This document shows positions 8,774 through 18,117 of a stretch of 64,000 nucleotides of DNA, piece after piece. The notes under the pieces were generated by a model. That model was not told the DNA's origin. It made no database searches and was given only the letters and a program-made list of their open reading frames with translations. How positions within the stretch are numbered: position 1 is the first letter of the stretch; the number at the start of each line of letters is the position of its first letter. Position numbers and translations under genes: made by a program. The stretch lies in assembly GCF_022458865.1 (NCBI RefSeq), contig NZ_JAJNMU010000004.1, positions 124,001 through 188,000 on the forward strand. The letters are read 5' to 3'. This DNA comes from Paenibacillus periandrae (GTDB lineage: Bacteria > Bacillota > Bacilli > Paenibacillales > NBRC-103111).

Positions 8774-9703
8774 CTAATTTAAAATCGTTTGCGTCACATA
8801 TTGATTAAACTTTCGATACTGCTCCACTTCACGCTCATGCGTGACTTTAAAATCTGAAGCCTTTTTCGTGCGGGCCTTCAAGGTAATATCAAGTCCCTCC
8901 AGCTGTAAATAGTAGCGGGTTGCGATATGATAATGTCTGCCCTCAAACAAACACGAGGCACCCAGATAGTTCTGGATCAATTCGGCTTTTTCAGGCTCCT
9001 TGTTCCAATTGTCTGTCAACCATGAATACAGATTAGGCTGGAACGTCGCCAGCATACCGCTGTAGCCCGCACCGCCTGCTTGCATCGTTTCAAGCACATG
9101 CGGATTATTGGCGACAAACACTTTAAGAGGCGTGCCTTCTACGGCTTTGATCTTCGCTTTGATCTGTTCAATATTGTTGCTGCATTCCTTCATGAAGCCA
9201 AATCGGCCCGTTTCACCGCACCATTTCATTAATTCCGGAGACATCAGTCTATGGTAGGGATTAGGACATTCATATAAACCAAAATCCACATCTGGGAATT
9301 GCGCCAATATTTTCTCAGCATTGGCCTTCCATACTTCGTCGTCCTCATGCTCTTGAGCGAGGCGGTTCGTTACCAGTACAAAAGCATCCACACCGGTTGC
9401 CGATATTTGTTTAATTTCCTCCAGCTGCTGCTGGAACGATTCGGATACATGCCCTGATGCCACAACAGGCACTCTGCCAGCCGCCTTCTCTTTGACAAAA
9501 CGTGCAACCTCTACCCGCTCAGCTAACGAGAGCTGAACCATGTCACTGGATTGGCATACCGCAAACAGTCCATGGACACCATTATTGATATACCAGTCGA
9601 TTAATTGCTCAAGTGCGTTATAATCAACCTCATTGTCTTTCGTATACGGGGTTAGCATTACCGGCCAAACGCCATTAGGGACTTCCTTCGCTTTTACACT
9701 CAC
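8774..9703 (-). CDS. DapA/N-acetylneuraminate lyase family protein with an altered pyruvate-binding motif
   Basis: A 309-residue TIM-barrel protein of the Schiff-base aldolase superfamily (dihydrodipicolinate synthase, N-acetylneuraminate lyase, keto-deoxy sugar aldolases). Counting from GTG 9703, the Schiff-base lysine is visible in FMKECS (Lys172) and the proton-relay tyrosine in LYECPNP (Tyr144). The usual GTTGE carboxylate-binding motif is replaced by CQSSD after GLFAV, so the substrate is probably not that of DapA. As last gene of the set B sugar operon it likely cleaves or forms a keto-acid derived from the imported compound (inference). GTG 9703, with GGCGGAG 5 bases upstream, is better supported than ATG 9721, which has no ribosome binding site. 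Confidence 0.82.
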   Translation of the reverse strand: MSVKAKEVPNGVWPVMLTPYTKDNEVDYNALEQLIDWYINNGVHGLFAVCQSSDMVQLSLAERVEVARFVKEKAAGRVPVVASGHVSESFQQQLEEIKQISATGVDAFVLVTNRLAQEHEDDEVWKANAEKILAQFPDVDFGLYECPNPYHRLMSPELMKWCGETGRFGFMKECSNNIEQIKAKIKAVEGTPLKVFVANNPHVLETMQAGGAGYSGMLATFQPNLYSWLTDNWNKEPEKAELIQNYLGASCLFEGRHYHIATRYYLQLEGLDITLKARTKKASDFKVTHEREVEQYRKFNQYVTQTILN

Positions 9704-9733
9704 TTTAACTCCGCCTCTCATATCACGTTTTAA

Positions 9734-10576
9734 TTAACCTTTAATTCCAGTGGTTGAAATACCCTCCACAAAATATTTTTGCAGCGAGAAGAAAATAATC
9801 AGGCTGGGAACAAGCGCAAGCACCGACATCGCAAACAGTGGTCCCCAAGCCGATTCACCTGATGAATCCATGAACAGTCTTAAACCGAGTGGAACCGTGA
9901 ACAGCTTGGCCGAGTTCAGATACAGCAGCTGCGTGAAAAAGTCGTCCCATGTCCAGACAAAGGTGAACAGGGCGGTCGTAATCAGCGCTGGCGTGCAAAG
10001 CGGCATAATAATGCGCCAATAAATCTGGAACGGCCCGCAGCCATCGATTCTTGCCGATTCATCCAGCTCCTTGGGAAGTCCACGTATGAACTGGATCATC
10101 AAAAAGATGAAAAACGCCTCGGTCCCGAGCCACTTGGGTACAAACAACGGGAAATACGTATCGATCCAATCCAGATTGCGGAACAGCACATACTGTGGAA
10201 TGATCGTCACATGGTGCGGCAGCATGATCGTCATCAGCATCAGACCGAACCAGAACTTCTTCAGGATGAAGCCCATTCGGCCAAAAGCAAACGCCGTCAG
10301 GGAGGTGGACACCAGATTGCCGATTACACACAGAGCACACACGATAAAAGAATTAATAAAAAAGGTGCTGAATTTGTTTTTGGCGAATCCCGCCCAACCC
10401 GTCGTATAATTGGTTAACGTAAACTCGGTCGGCCACAGACCCGGATCAGAGAAAATCAGATTACTGGGCTTAAATGAGCTGGCAATCAGCCAGGCGATCG
10501 GATACAGCATGATGACACCGAGCGAAACAATCGCAAAATGAAGCAGCCAAGCCCGATTTCCGAGATGATCAGTCAT
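9734..10576 (-). CDS. Carbohydrate ABC transporter permease, MalG/CUT1 type
   Basis: A 280-residue membrane subunit of set B with about six helices. The ATPase-docking loop reads ELDESARIDGCGPFQIYWRI (170-189) followed by MPLCTPA. ATG 10576 has GGAGG 9 bases upstream and almost abuts the stop of the partner permease, indicating translational coupling. It belongs to the MalG-like branch, unlike the LplC-like permease of set A, so the two sets are not recent duplicates. Confidence 0.92.
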   Translation of the reverse strand: MTDHLGNRAWLLHFAIVSLGVIMLYPIAWLIASSFKPSNLIFSDPGLWPTEFTLTNYTTGWAGFAKNKFSTFFINSFIVCALCVIGNLVSTSLTAFAFGRMGFILKKFWFGLMLMTIMLPHHVTIIPQYVLFRNLDWIDTYFPLFVPKWLGTEAFFIFLMIQFIRGLPKELDESARIDGCGPFQIYWRIIMPLCTPALITTALFTFVWTWDDFFTQLLYLNSAKLFTVPLGLRLFMDSSGESAWGPLFAMSVLALVPSLIIFFSLQKYFVEGISTTGIKG

Positions 10577-10578
10577 TG

Positions 10579-11520
10579 TTAGTTACCTCCATCCCCGTAA
10601 TTTACCCAGTATTTGGATGAGAGGAAAATCAGTGCAGTGAAGATTGAAATGATAACCAGCAGCACCCACGCCATAGCAGAAGCATATCCCATTTGAAAAG
10701 AAGTAAATCCTTTCATATACAAATACAGGGTATAAAATAACGTCGAATCAATCGGTCCGCCCGTGCCTCCGCTAATGATGAACGCCTGCGTAAATGACTG
10801 AAATGCTCCGATGATCTGGATCACAATATTAAACAGCAGCACAGGTGTCAGCAGCGGAATCGTAATATTGAAGAACTGGCGAATTTTCCCTGCTCCATCC
10901 ACTTTGGATGCCTCGTAATACTCATAAGGAATTTGTTTCAGCCCGGCCAGAAAAATAATCATCGAGGAGCCAAACTGCCAGGCAGCCAGCATCGAAACCG
11001 AATACAGCGCATATTTGGGATTGGCTACCCAATCCGGCCCCTGATAACCGAGCAGACTGAGCATAACCTGGTTGACGGCACCGTCTGCGCTGAACATCTT
11101 GCGCCACAGCACGGAGATGGCTACGCTCCCCCCAAGAAGGGTCGGGATATAATAAAGCGTACGGTATATCCCGAGTCCTCTTAGACCCATATTGAGCAGC
11201 ATGGCAATCGCCAGCGCAAAAGCAAGCTTGAGTGGTACCGATGTAAATACAAAGGTGAACGTTACCTTCAAAGCATTCATATAATGGACATCATTCGTGA
11301 ACATCGTCTTATAATTGTCCATTCCGATCCATTCCGAGGGCTTCAGCATGTCATATTTGGTAAAGGATAAATACAGCGAGCTGAGCATCGGACCGAGCGT
11401 GAGCAGGAAGATTCCAAACAACCATGGCAGGAGAAAAAGGTAAGCAGCACTATTTTCCTTCCAAAGTCTCCGCAGTTTGTGCCCTCGCCCCTTATTCGTA
11501 GCAACAATCGAATTCAACAC
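10579..11520 (-). CDS. Carbohydrate ABC transporter permease, MalF/CUT1 type
   Basis: Partner permease of set B, 313 residues. A basic N terminus precedes the first helix AAYLFLLPWLFGIFLL; the docking loop is YEASKVDGAGKIRQFF (202-217) followed by TIPLLTP. Translation begins at GTG 11520 or the adjacent TTG 11517; AGGAGG lies 4 bases before the first and 7 before the second, so the TTG is a real alternative. Typical product of the permease-permease-binding protein arrangement of CUT1 systems. Confidence 0.9.
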   Translation of the reverse strand: MLNSIVATNKGRGHKLRRLWKENSAAYLFLLPWLFGIFLLTLGPMLSSLYLSFTKYDMLKPSEWIGMDNYKTMFTNDVHYMNALKVTFTFVFTSVPLKLAFALAIAMLLNMGLRGLGIYRTLYYIPTLLGGSVAISVLWRKMFSADGAVNQVMLSLLGYQGPDWVANPKYALYSVSMLAAWQFGSSMIIFLAGLKQIPYEYYEASKVDGAGKIRQFFNITIPLLTPVLLFNIVIQIIGAFQSFTQAFIISGGTGGPIDSTLFYTLYLYMKGFTSFQMGYASAMAWVLLVIISIFTALIFLSSKYWVNYGDGGN

Positions 11521-11558
11521 GGTTCCTCCTCATACAGATTTGATCATCATGCTATCGT

Positions 11559-12866
11559 TTATTTCTTGACCGATTTTTCAAAGGCATCTACAACTTCCTG
11601 CGCAGCCTGATCGATGGTCGCTTTTTTGAAATAAACCTTTTGCGAGGAGCTGACAACGGCATTGCCAAACTCCGTACCGTTAGGGAGATCCTGATCCTTC
11701 GGTCCAGCTTTGGAAATATAATTTTCAAAATACGCATAGAATTTTTTCTCTGTCGGATTCAGTGTCTGCTTCATCATGTCACGTACGGCCGATGAGTTGG
11801 GGATACCACGCTCACTGCCCAGAGCCTTGGTCGCTTCCTCATCATTAATGAAGAAATTAATGAACATGGCCGCTTCCTTCGGATGCTTGGAAGTTTTATT
11901 AATCGTCCAGAATTGGCTGGGGTGTACCCACAGTCCATTTTTGGCTCCTGGTCCGCCGGACGGCAGCGCTGTAATCTGCAGTTCATCCTTCATCCCATTT
12001 TGAAATGCCGTTAATTGATTCAGCCAGCTCATCAGAAATACGGTTTTGCCTTTCGGGAATATAGAGGTGTCTACAGATAGATCGGTAAAAGTTGCCGATT
12101 CTTCTGGAGTCGGAAGCAGTCCTTCATTTCGCATCCGGTCCCACATCGTGTACCATCTGACCACATCCGCTTTATCAAAGCCTGCCTTGCCGTCCTTATA
12201 AATGGTTTTACCGGTTTGGCGCAGGAAATAATTCATATAAAGCGAATATCTCGATTGATCGGCAAAAGCATAATAGCCGGGTCCCAGCGCTTTAACGACT
12301 TCCTTGCCATAAGCTTCGTACTCTTCCCAGGAGAATGTATCTTTGGGAGGCTCCATGCCTGCTTTCTTAATCAGATCCGCGTTGTAAAAAAAACCGATCC
12401 CATTCGTACCCAGACTGATGCCATAGAACTTGCCATTGTCCTTGCCCGGCTCCAATAAAGCAGGATCGAATTTATCGAGATTGATTTCTTTACTGGTCAC
12501 ATAAGGTGTAATGTCCAGGGCTGCGCCCCGGGCCACCAAATCGGTAATGCCCCCGACATTAATTAAATCAGGAGCGTTCCCTCCGGCAATCTGGGTATTC
12601 AGCTTGTCGGAAAACCCGTCAGTACCTGAGTATTCCGCATTAATTTTAATGTTCGGATATTTTTTCTCGAATAGCTCAATGACTTTCAATGTACGCTCGT
12701 GGCGTCCTGCTGTCCCTGACCACGTTGCGCGCAGCTCCACCTTTTCATTTTTATTATCCTTGACAGGGGCAGTACCTTGACCCTCCGTCTGTGGACTCGA
12801 GCAGGCGGATAACGCGACCAACACCATGGACAACAATCCAATTATAAGCTTTTTCCCTTTCTTCAC
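11559..12866 (-). CDS. Extracellular sugar-binding lipoprotein, MalE/UgpB-like (set B)
   Basis: A 435-residue binding protein with a lipoprotein signal peptide ending LSAC (Cys about residue 22). The segment RTLKVIELFEKKYPNIKI and later GKDNGKFYGISLGTNG are typical of family 1 carbohydrate-binding proteins. It starts at GTG 12866 behind an AAGGGGGA site. It is immediately upstream of the two permease genes and is the probable principal receptor for them; a second, larger binding protein is encoded just before it. Confidence 0.92.
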   Translation of the reverse strand: MKKGKKLIIGLLSMVLVALSACSSPQTEGQGTAPVKDNKNEKVELRATWSGTAGRHERTLKVIELFEKKYPNIKINAEYSGTDGFSDKLNTQIAGGNAPDLINVGGITDLVARGAALDITPYVTSKEINLDKFDPALLEPGKDNGKFYGISLGTNGIGFFYNADLIKKAGMEPPKDTFSWEEYEAYGKEVVKALGPGYYAFADQSRYSLYMNYFLRQTGKTIYKDGKAGFDKADVVRWYTMWDRMRNEGLLPTPEESATFTDLSVDTSIFPKGKTVFLMSWLNQLTAFQNGMKDELQITALPSGGPGAKNGLWVHPSQFWTINKTSKHPKEAAMFINFFINDEEATKALGSERGIPNSSAVRDMMKQTLNPTEKKFYAYFENYISKAGPKDQDLPNGTEFGNAVVSSSQKVYFKKATIDQAAQEVVDAFEKSVKK

Positions 12867-12892
12867 AGCTAATCCCCCTTGTCATATCGTTA

Positions 12893-14599
12893 TTATCGAT
12901 CTATGGACTTCTGTATTTCCTTCGTAATCGTCTCACCGCCCAGCTGGTTCCACTGCTGAACGAAGCTATCGAAGCTGTCTAGTGACGCACTGCCGTTAAT
13001 AATACGGAGAAAGGTTTCCTTCTCCAGCCTTTCGAGCGCTCCCCACCTGGCTTCCATCGTTGTCGTCAAGCCGTAAAATTCGCTGTACACCTTATCCATC
13101 GGCGTGTCCACGATAACCTTGGCACCGTATGCCCTCGCATGGGCGCTGACCCAGGCATCAAGGTTTTTCTTCGGGTGCTCACGGTCGATGATCATGTTTT
13201 TGTAGCTGCTCTGATATTGAGGCGCAAGCTTTTCCAACTGATTCCTGCCCTCTATAACCTCAAGCACAGCCTTGTAGGAACGCTGCACGGAATCGGTATA
13301 ATCCAGCAGCAGATCAAAGGGATAATAATGCCTGGGCTGAACATGGTTAGCTTCCTTGTAGGTTTTCAAGGCTTGCAGAGCCGGGTCCATATCACTGCCA
13401 TAATTGGCTATGTAGCTGTCTACCCGCTCGTACTGCGTGAACTGATTCAGTAAGCGTACGACAGCTTCCGGATTGGGATAGCCCTTTCTGACAACCAGAT
13501 AACGGTCTGTAATCGGGGCCATATGGGTGACGAACCTCCCGTTTGTATCAAGGGGAACGGCAAAAGCTTTCCATTCTGCAGCCATATCCTTTTTGACGGA
13601 TTCCCTTAGGGGGCCGCTCGGCGCATACCAGGGGCCAAAGAAAATACCGGCCTTGTTATCGGCGATCGGTTCGTTAGGGTCCTGACGCAGTACAAATTCA
13701 GGATCGATAATGCCGGCCTTATACCACCCTGCCAGCATTCCCAGTGCCTGCTTCGTTTCTGGGGCGACCGAGCCGTAATAGATGTTCCCTTTGCTATCCT
13801 TCAGCCAGTTTCCCGGGAATGATCGGTAGGTGCCAAATACGGAATCAAGGCCATTCATATTCGACTTTGCACCCCATACGATTGCTTTATTTACCGGAAT
13901 CCCTATCGTATCCGGCTTGCCATTGCCATCCGGGTCTTGTTCTATAAATGCCTTCGCGATGGCGGCAATATCGTTTAACGTTGCGGGAGCAGGCAGCTTC
14001 AGCTTATCCAGCCAATCCTGACGTACCCACACGAGGGTCGGGCTATCCGCTTCAATCGCAATGTTGGGTAGAGCCATCAGCTTTCCACCGAATGTAGCAT
14101 CTCTTGTCGCAAGTCCTTGGGAGGAATCGTACATTGCTTTTACAAGCGGTGATGCGTATTTGGGAAACACCTCCGTCATATCAGCCAGCATATCGCGATC
14201 AACCAGAGCACGCAGCTGTTGACGATCCACGACCATCGCATCCGGCAGATCGTTATCAGCAATCGATACGTTCAGCTTGTTTTTGTAAGCATCGCCTTCA
14301 TTCCTGATCTGCCAGCTGTGTACAACCTGTATACCGGTCTTGCTCTGGAAATAACGGGACCAGGGATTGTCATCATAGGTATCGCCCTGAGCCAGCCTTC
14401 CAGCTTCATTAGGAATCGAAAAACCGATCCTCAGTGTGATAGGTACCTTGTATTTGCCAAAGGCCAGGTCTTCTCCTTTCATTACAACGTCTTGGTTTAC
14501 CTTGTCGCTCAGTTCCGCACGGCTTGGTGTGTGATCGGGGCTGCATGCTGACAAAGCCAGCATCGTCGTCAATATTAAGGAAAACGGCTTCACTTTCAT
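12893..14599 (-). CDS. Second, LplA-type extracellular solute-binding lipoprotein in the set B operon
   Basis: A 568-residue lipoprotein (lipobox LSAC, Cys about residue 19). The EF-hand-like loop DPDGNGKPDTIGI is the calcium-site motif of the LplA family, and the length fits that group. It lies between the YesM/YesN genes and a complete MalE-MalF-MalG set that already has its own binding protein, so it may serve as an alternative receptor or as an extracellular co-sensor for the kinase (inference). ATG 14599 follows GGGGA by 5 bases. A cre-like element lies in the 124-base gap before it. Confidence 0.9.
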   Translation of the reverse strand: MKVKPFSLILTTMLALSACSPDHTPSRAELSDKVNQDVVMKGEDLAFGKYKVPITLRIGFSIPNEAGRLAQGDTYDDNPWSRYFQSKTGIQVVHSWQIRNEGDAYKNKLNVSIADNDLPDAMVVDRQQLRALVDRDMLADMTEVFPKYASPLVKAMYDSSQGLATRDATFGGKLMALPNIAIEADSPTLVWVRQDWLDKLKLPAPATLNDIAAIAKAFIEQDPDGNGKPDTIGIPVNKAIVWGAKSNMNGLDSVFGTYRSFPGNWLKDSKGNIYYGSVAPETKQALGMLAGWYKAGIIDPEFVLRQDPNEPIADNKAGIFFGPWYAPSGPLRESVKKDMAAEWKAFAVPLDTNGRFVTHMAPITDRYLVVRKGYPNPEAVVRLLNQFTQYERVDSYIANYGSDMDPALQALKTYKEANHVQPRHYYPFDLLLDYTDSVQRSYKAVLEVIEGRNQLEKLAPQYQSSYKNMIIDREHPKKNLDAWVSAHARAYGAKVIVDTPMDKVYSEFYGLTTTMEARWGALERLEKETFLRIINGSASLDSFDSFVQQWNQLGGETITKEIQKSIDR

Positions 14600-14672
14600 A
14601 TAGGTCCCCTATCTACTGTGCTGATCCTTGCTTGCTTTATCATCATACTAGATCCTACTCCAGCAGCGGGAT

Positions 14673-14686
14673 AGAAAGCGGTATCA
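14673..14686 (-). promoter_or_regulatory. Possible cre box upstream of the second binding-protein gene
   Basis: On the minus strand TGATACCGCTTTCT matches TGWAANCGNTNWCW at 13 of 14 positions (T for A at position 4). It lies 74 bases upstream of the LplA-type start, in the only long gap of the set B operon, where an internal promoter would fit. I could not place a convincing -35/-10 pair. Confidence 0.35.
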
Positions 14687-14723
14687 TAACATAGACTCCA
14701 CGTCCACACTTTGTGAACGAAAT

Positions 14724-16151
14724 TCAACCCTCATCGAACCATTTTCCCTTTCGGGCCATTCGATACTCGGTTGGCAGCAGACCTGTTTTATCACGAAATA
14801 CTCTGCTAAAATATTTATCGTCGCTAAAGCCGACAGCTGCTGCTATTTCGTAAACCGCCTTGTCACTGGATTCCAGCAGCCTCTTGGCTTCGTCTACCCG
14901 CAGGGCACGTAAGTAGTCGCCAAATGAGTCCCCGACCAGCTTCTTGAAGCATTGGCTGAAATAACTGCGGCTCATATTTACTTCCTTGGCAATTGCCTCT
15001 TGAGTCAGCTCACTTCCCAGATTATCACGCATCAATTGAATGGAACGGATCAAGCAAGTCATCACTTCCGCCGTCACGGACAGCTCGTAGGTTTTCAGCT
15101 GTGTATAAGCAGACAGCTCAGCCGTCCAGCTTCTCCACTCATACCAGTACTGATTTTTCTTGATCGCCGCGATGAGCTGTGGAGCGTTCTTGTGCCAGTG
15201 AAAAAGCGGCTCCCAATCGGTTAATAACTGCTGCATGGACAGACGCAGCTGATTGAAGTCAGGGTGTACAGCTTCGGTCTCCTCCAGCAGCCGCTCCCAT
15301 TCGGATTTATTCAAAGCCCACCTCAGATGTACCCAGTTCGTTAAGCAGGACTCTACAGCATGAGTCCGATTGCTTCCATACCGCCGCTCCAGATCGGCCA
15401 AGGTTGTTCGCATCAAGCTTGTTCCGGGTCTGGCCGTGTAGAAAACTCTGTTGTGCAAGGCCTGCGCGAGCAATCCGGACACGTTCTGAATCGATCGTCC
15501 TTCCAGACCTGTTAGGTACATCCCCTGCCATCGACGCAGCGCCATGCCTTCCACTGTTTTCACTAGCTCATCATAGGAATACGACTGGCGGAGCGGCAAA
15601 GACCACAAATCCGGCGCAATCTCGATAATCCGGTTCTTACGGATAAAGGGCTGCTGAAGCAGCTCGGAACCAGGAGGCACCTCATCCAATGAGCAAAATA
15701 CAATGGCGGCATGCTCTGTATAAATTTGGGGATGAACCTCTGCCTGCCGATCCAGATGGTATTTCTCCTCGGTATGAATCCGCTCTACAATCCGGTCGAT
15801 GGTTTGCTCCAGATTGTCCATGTCCAGCAACGTTTTGACCAAATAATCGATAGCTCCAAGCCTCAGCGCATCCTGAATGAAATTAAATTCGTGGTGGCAC
15901 GTAAGGACGACCGTCCATATTCGGCGGGGCAGCAGATTCACCTGCTGAATCAGCTCGAAGCCCGACATGCCCGGCATCGTAATATCAGTAATCAGCAAAT
16001 CGATATCCTGAGTTTTCAGCATGTCCAAAGCCGTCTTGCCGTCCGCCGCTTCCCCTATAATATCAATCCCGCGGGCTGACCAATCCAGCATCGAAATAAA
16101 GCCTTTGCGCACCAGTCTCTCATCATCTACGACTATCGCTTTAATCATCAA
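14724..16151 (-). CDS. YesN-type response regulator (receiver plus AraC DNA-binding domain)
   Basis: A 475-residue regulator. The N-terminal receiver has the acidic pair VDDE, phospho-acceptor Asp56 in LLITDITMP and Lys in YLVKTL. A poorly conserved middle region of about 200 residues follows, then a C-terminal AraC helix-turn-helix pair with NMSRSYFSQCFKKLVG and the signature AVGFSDDKYFSRVFRDKTG. The start overlaps the end of the kinase gene by 11 bases, so the two are translationally coupled. It most likely activates the transporter set B genes that follow. Confidence 0.93.
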   Translation of the reverse strand: MMIKAIVVDDERLVRKGFISMLDWSARGIDIIGEAADGKTALDMLKTQDIDLLITDITMPGMSGFELIQQVNLLPRRIWTVVLTCHHEFNFIQDALRLGAIDYLVKTLLDMDNLEQTIDRIVERIHTEEKYHLDRQAEVHPQIYTEHAAIVFCSLDEVPPGSELLQQPFIRKNRIIEIAPDLWSLPLRQSYSYDELVKTVEGMALRRWQGMYLTGLEGRSIQNVSGLLAQALHNRVFYTARPGTSLMRTTLADLERRYGSNRTHAVESCLTNWVHLRWALNKSEWERLLEETEAVHPDFNQLRLSMQQLLTDWEPLFHWHKNAPQLIAAIKKNQYWYEWRSWTAELSAYTQLKTYELSVTAEVMTCLIRSIQLMRDNLGSELTQEAIAKEVNMSRSYFSQCFKKLVGDSFGDYLRALRVDEAKRLLESSDKAVYEIAAAVGFSDDKYFSRVFRDKTGLLPTEYRMARKGKWFDEG

Positions 16152-17895
16152 AATCCTCCTTAGACTTAATCGGAATGTCGATCCGGATTACCGTGCCTTT
16201 ATCGACTACACTGTCGATCGACATCCTGCTCGCATCGCCGTAATATCGTTTAATGAGACGGCTCACATACTGCAAGCCGATCCCCAACCCTCTTTTTAAA
16301 TTCTCATTGCTTTCAGCCAGCAGCTTGCGGAGCGTCTCATCGTCCATGCCCTGACCATTATCTGTTACTTTCAATAGGAGCCCGTCCGTATCATTCTTAT
16401 GAATCGAAACTTCAATATAATTATTTCTTTCACCATTGCCATGATAAATTGCATTTTCCACCAATGGCTGAAGCAGGAACCTTGGCATCGCTACATGGCT
16501 GACATCTGAATCCACCTGCAGCCGCAAATCAAATTCGTAATCATAACGAATACGCTGCAGCTCTATATAGTTGTTCAGTGCATCGACCTCCTCCTGCACC
16601 GTGACAATCATGCTTTGCTTACCGAGATTGTAATGCAGCACCTTGACCAGCAGCGTGACCAAGCGATCAATCTCTTTTTGGCCATTCATTCTGGCCAGCC
16701 ATTGGACTGTGTTCAGTGTATTATGCAAAAAATGCGGGTTGATCTGGGTTAACAGCTTCTCGACCTCCAGGCGGCTTTTTTCCCTGCCACTCTCCTCAAT
16801 TTCGGCAATCAGCACATTGATCTTCTGCTTCATTTCCTGAAAATTAATTAAGAGGTGGTCGAATTCCTCGACTCTAGTGAACTGAACGGGAGCGCTGCGG
16901 TTCTCCGCCATATAAATAATTTCCTTATTCAGCTTTTTCATCGGCTTGTACACCGTTCTCCAAATAATGAGCGCAAGCAGCAGCGCAAACAAGGTAGTCG
17001 CTACGACAAGCAGTGCAATCTTGGTCAGCCACGCATAAATTTCATTATTGAAGGCCGTTTTCTTGACGGCAATAACGAGCTGCCAGCCCTGCTCACTCAT
17101 CGTATGAAACAAAATATAGCCCTTGTATTCGCTCTCATTATCTATCGCCTGCAGGATAGGCACACTGTCAGCTTCTGTGAACCCCTTTTCATTTTCCATG
17201 TAGGTAACCTCCCCCCGCGCATTGATCAATAGGTGGGAAACCTCGATACCATAAGTTTCATTATTTAAAATTTTGCGAAATAAATTGTAATTCGTTTCCA
17301 GATACACATATAATTCGAGATTTTCCTTCGTTTCCAGCCTGCGGAGCGAGGAGAAGACAATATTATCGCTGCTCTTGTACATCGTTTTGTGCGGTCCGTA
17401 ATATACGGCACCCTGGTATTCGGTAAAATGAGGAAGCGTTGAGATGGCTCGGCTCGAATCCACCTGTAAATTCTCAAACTTGTACGGCTGATCGGAACGA
17501 GGATCATAATAGAACATCATTCCCAGATTCAAATTTGTATAGCTGATCATATTGATCTTGTCTTTAATGCTTGCCCCAATGTTCGCTTTGTCATAAAAAT
17601 CGCCTTGCGTAGAATACAACTGTACATCATTAACAATTTTTCCATCTATTGCAAGTTGTTTGGAGGCAAAGTCCAGATTATTCAGGACATTCTCAAGACC
17701 AATTCGTTCTTGCTTAAGGGTAGAATAAATCCCATTTTTGATTTTATTTTCAAGAATCGAATAAATACTTCCATAAGTAATAACCGTCAACAGCAGCATA
17801 GGCATCAGGCAGGCTATAAGCAAATAAATAACCAGGCTTCGTTTGAGTGATTTGGAGGTTAAACGTGCCAGTACATGTCCTGCCTTTATCATCAT
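16141..17895 (-). CDS. YesM-type sensor histidine kinase
   Basis: A 584-residue membrane kinase. Two transmembrane helices (about 20-42 and 290-315) flank a roughly 250-residue extracellular sensor of the Cache type; a HAMP segment follows, then the His_kinase domain with the phospho-acceptor in LTQINPHFLHNTLN and an ATPase domain with DNGQGMD and GLGIGLQYV. It senses an extracellular cue and phosphorylates the adjacent YesN-type regulator. ATG 17895, with GGGAGG 6 bases upstream, is preferred over ATG 17913. It is the first gene of the set B operon. Confidence 0.92.
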   Translation of the reverse strand: MMIKAGHVLARLTSKSLKRSLVIYLLIACLMPMLLLTVITYGSIYSILENKIKNGIYSTLKQERIGLENVLNNLDFASKQLAIDGKIVNDVQLYSTQGDFYDKANIGASIKDKINMISYTNLNLGMMFYYDPRSDQPYKFENLQVDSSRAISTLPHFTEYQGAVYYGPHKTMYKSSDNIVFSSLRRLETKENLELYVYLETNYNLFRKILNNETYGIEVSHLLINARGEVTYMENEKGFTEADSVPILQAIDNESEYKGYILFHTMSEQGWQLVIAVKKTAFNNEIYAWLTKIALLVVATTLFALLLALIIWRTVYKPMKKLNKEIIYMAENRSAPVQFTRVEEFDHLLINFQEMKQKINVLIAEIEESGREKSRLEVEKLLTQINPHFLHNTLNTVQWLARMNGQKEIDRLVTLLVKVLHYNLGKQSMIVTVQEEVDALNNYIELQRIRYDYEFDLRLQVDSDVSHVAMPRFLLQPLVENAIYHGNGERNNYIEVSIHKNDTDGLLLKVTDNGQGMDDETLRKLLAESNENLKRGLGIGLQYVSRLIKRYYGDASRMSIDSVVDKGTVIRIDIPIKSKEDFDD

Positions 17896-18021
17896 ATCCT
17901 TCCCTCCCATCATCTTTAATCTTATTGGACTAAAGTCCCCTTTCTATAATGGTTATCGTAGTGGTAGTTTTTTTAAATGTCAACGATAAAACCATTTAAG
18001 CCTAAAACCCGTGTAAATAAA

Positions 18022-18065
18022 CAAAAAACAGCTATCATCGGATAAGTATCCGTTATGACAGCTGT
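18022..18065 (-). terminator. Rho-independent terminator after the nickel/peptide-type ABC operon
   Basis: On the minus strand two 17-base arms (18065-18049 and 18044-18028) pair with few mismatches around a 4-base loop, followed by six T. It lies 53 bases beyond the last ABC gene. Confidence 0.9.
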
Positions 18066-18117
18066 CTACAATTGGTGAATCGGCTAACCGATGCGATGCT
18101 CTACAATAATCGATATA

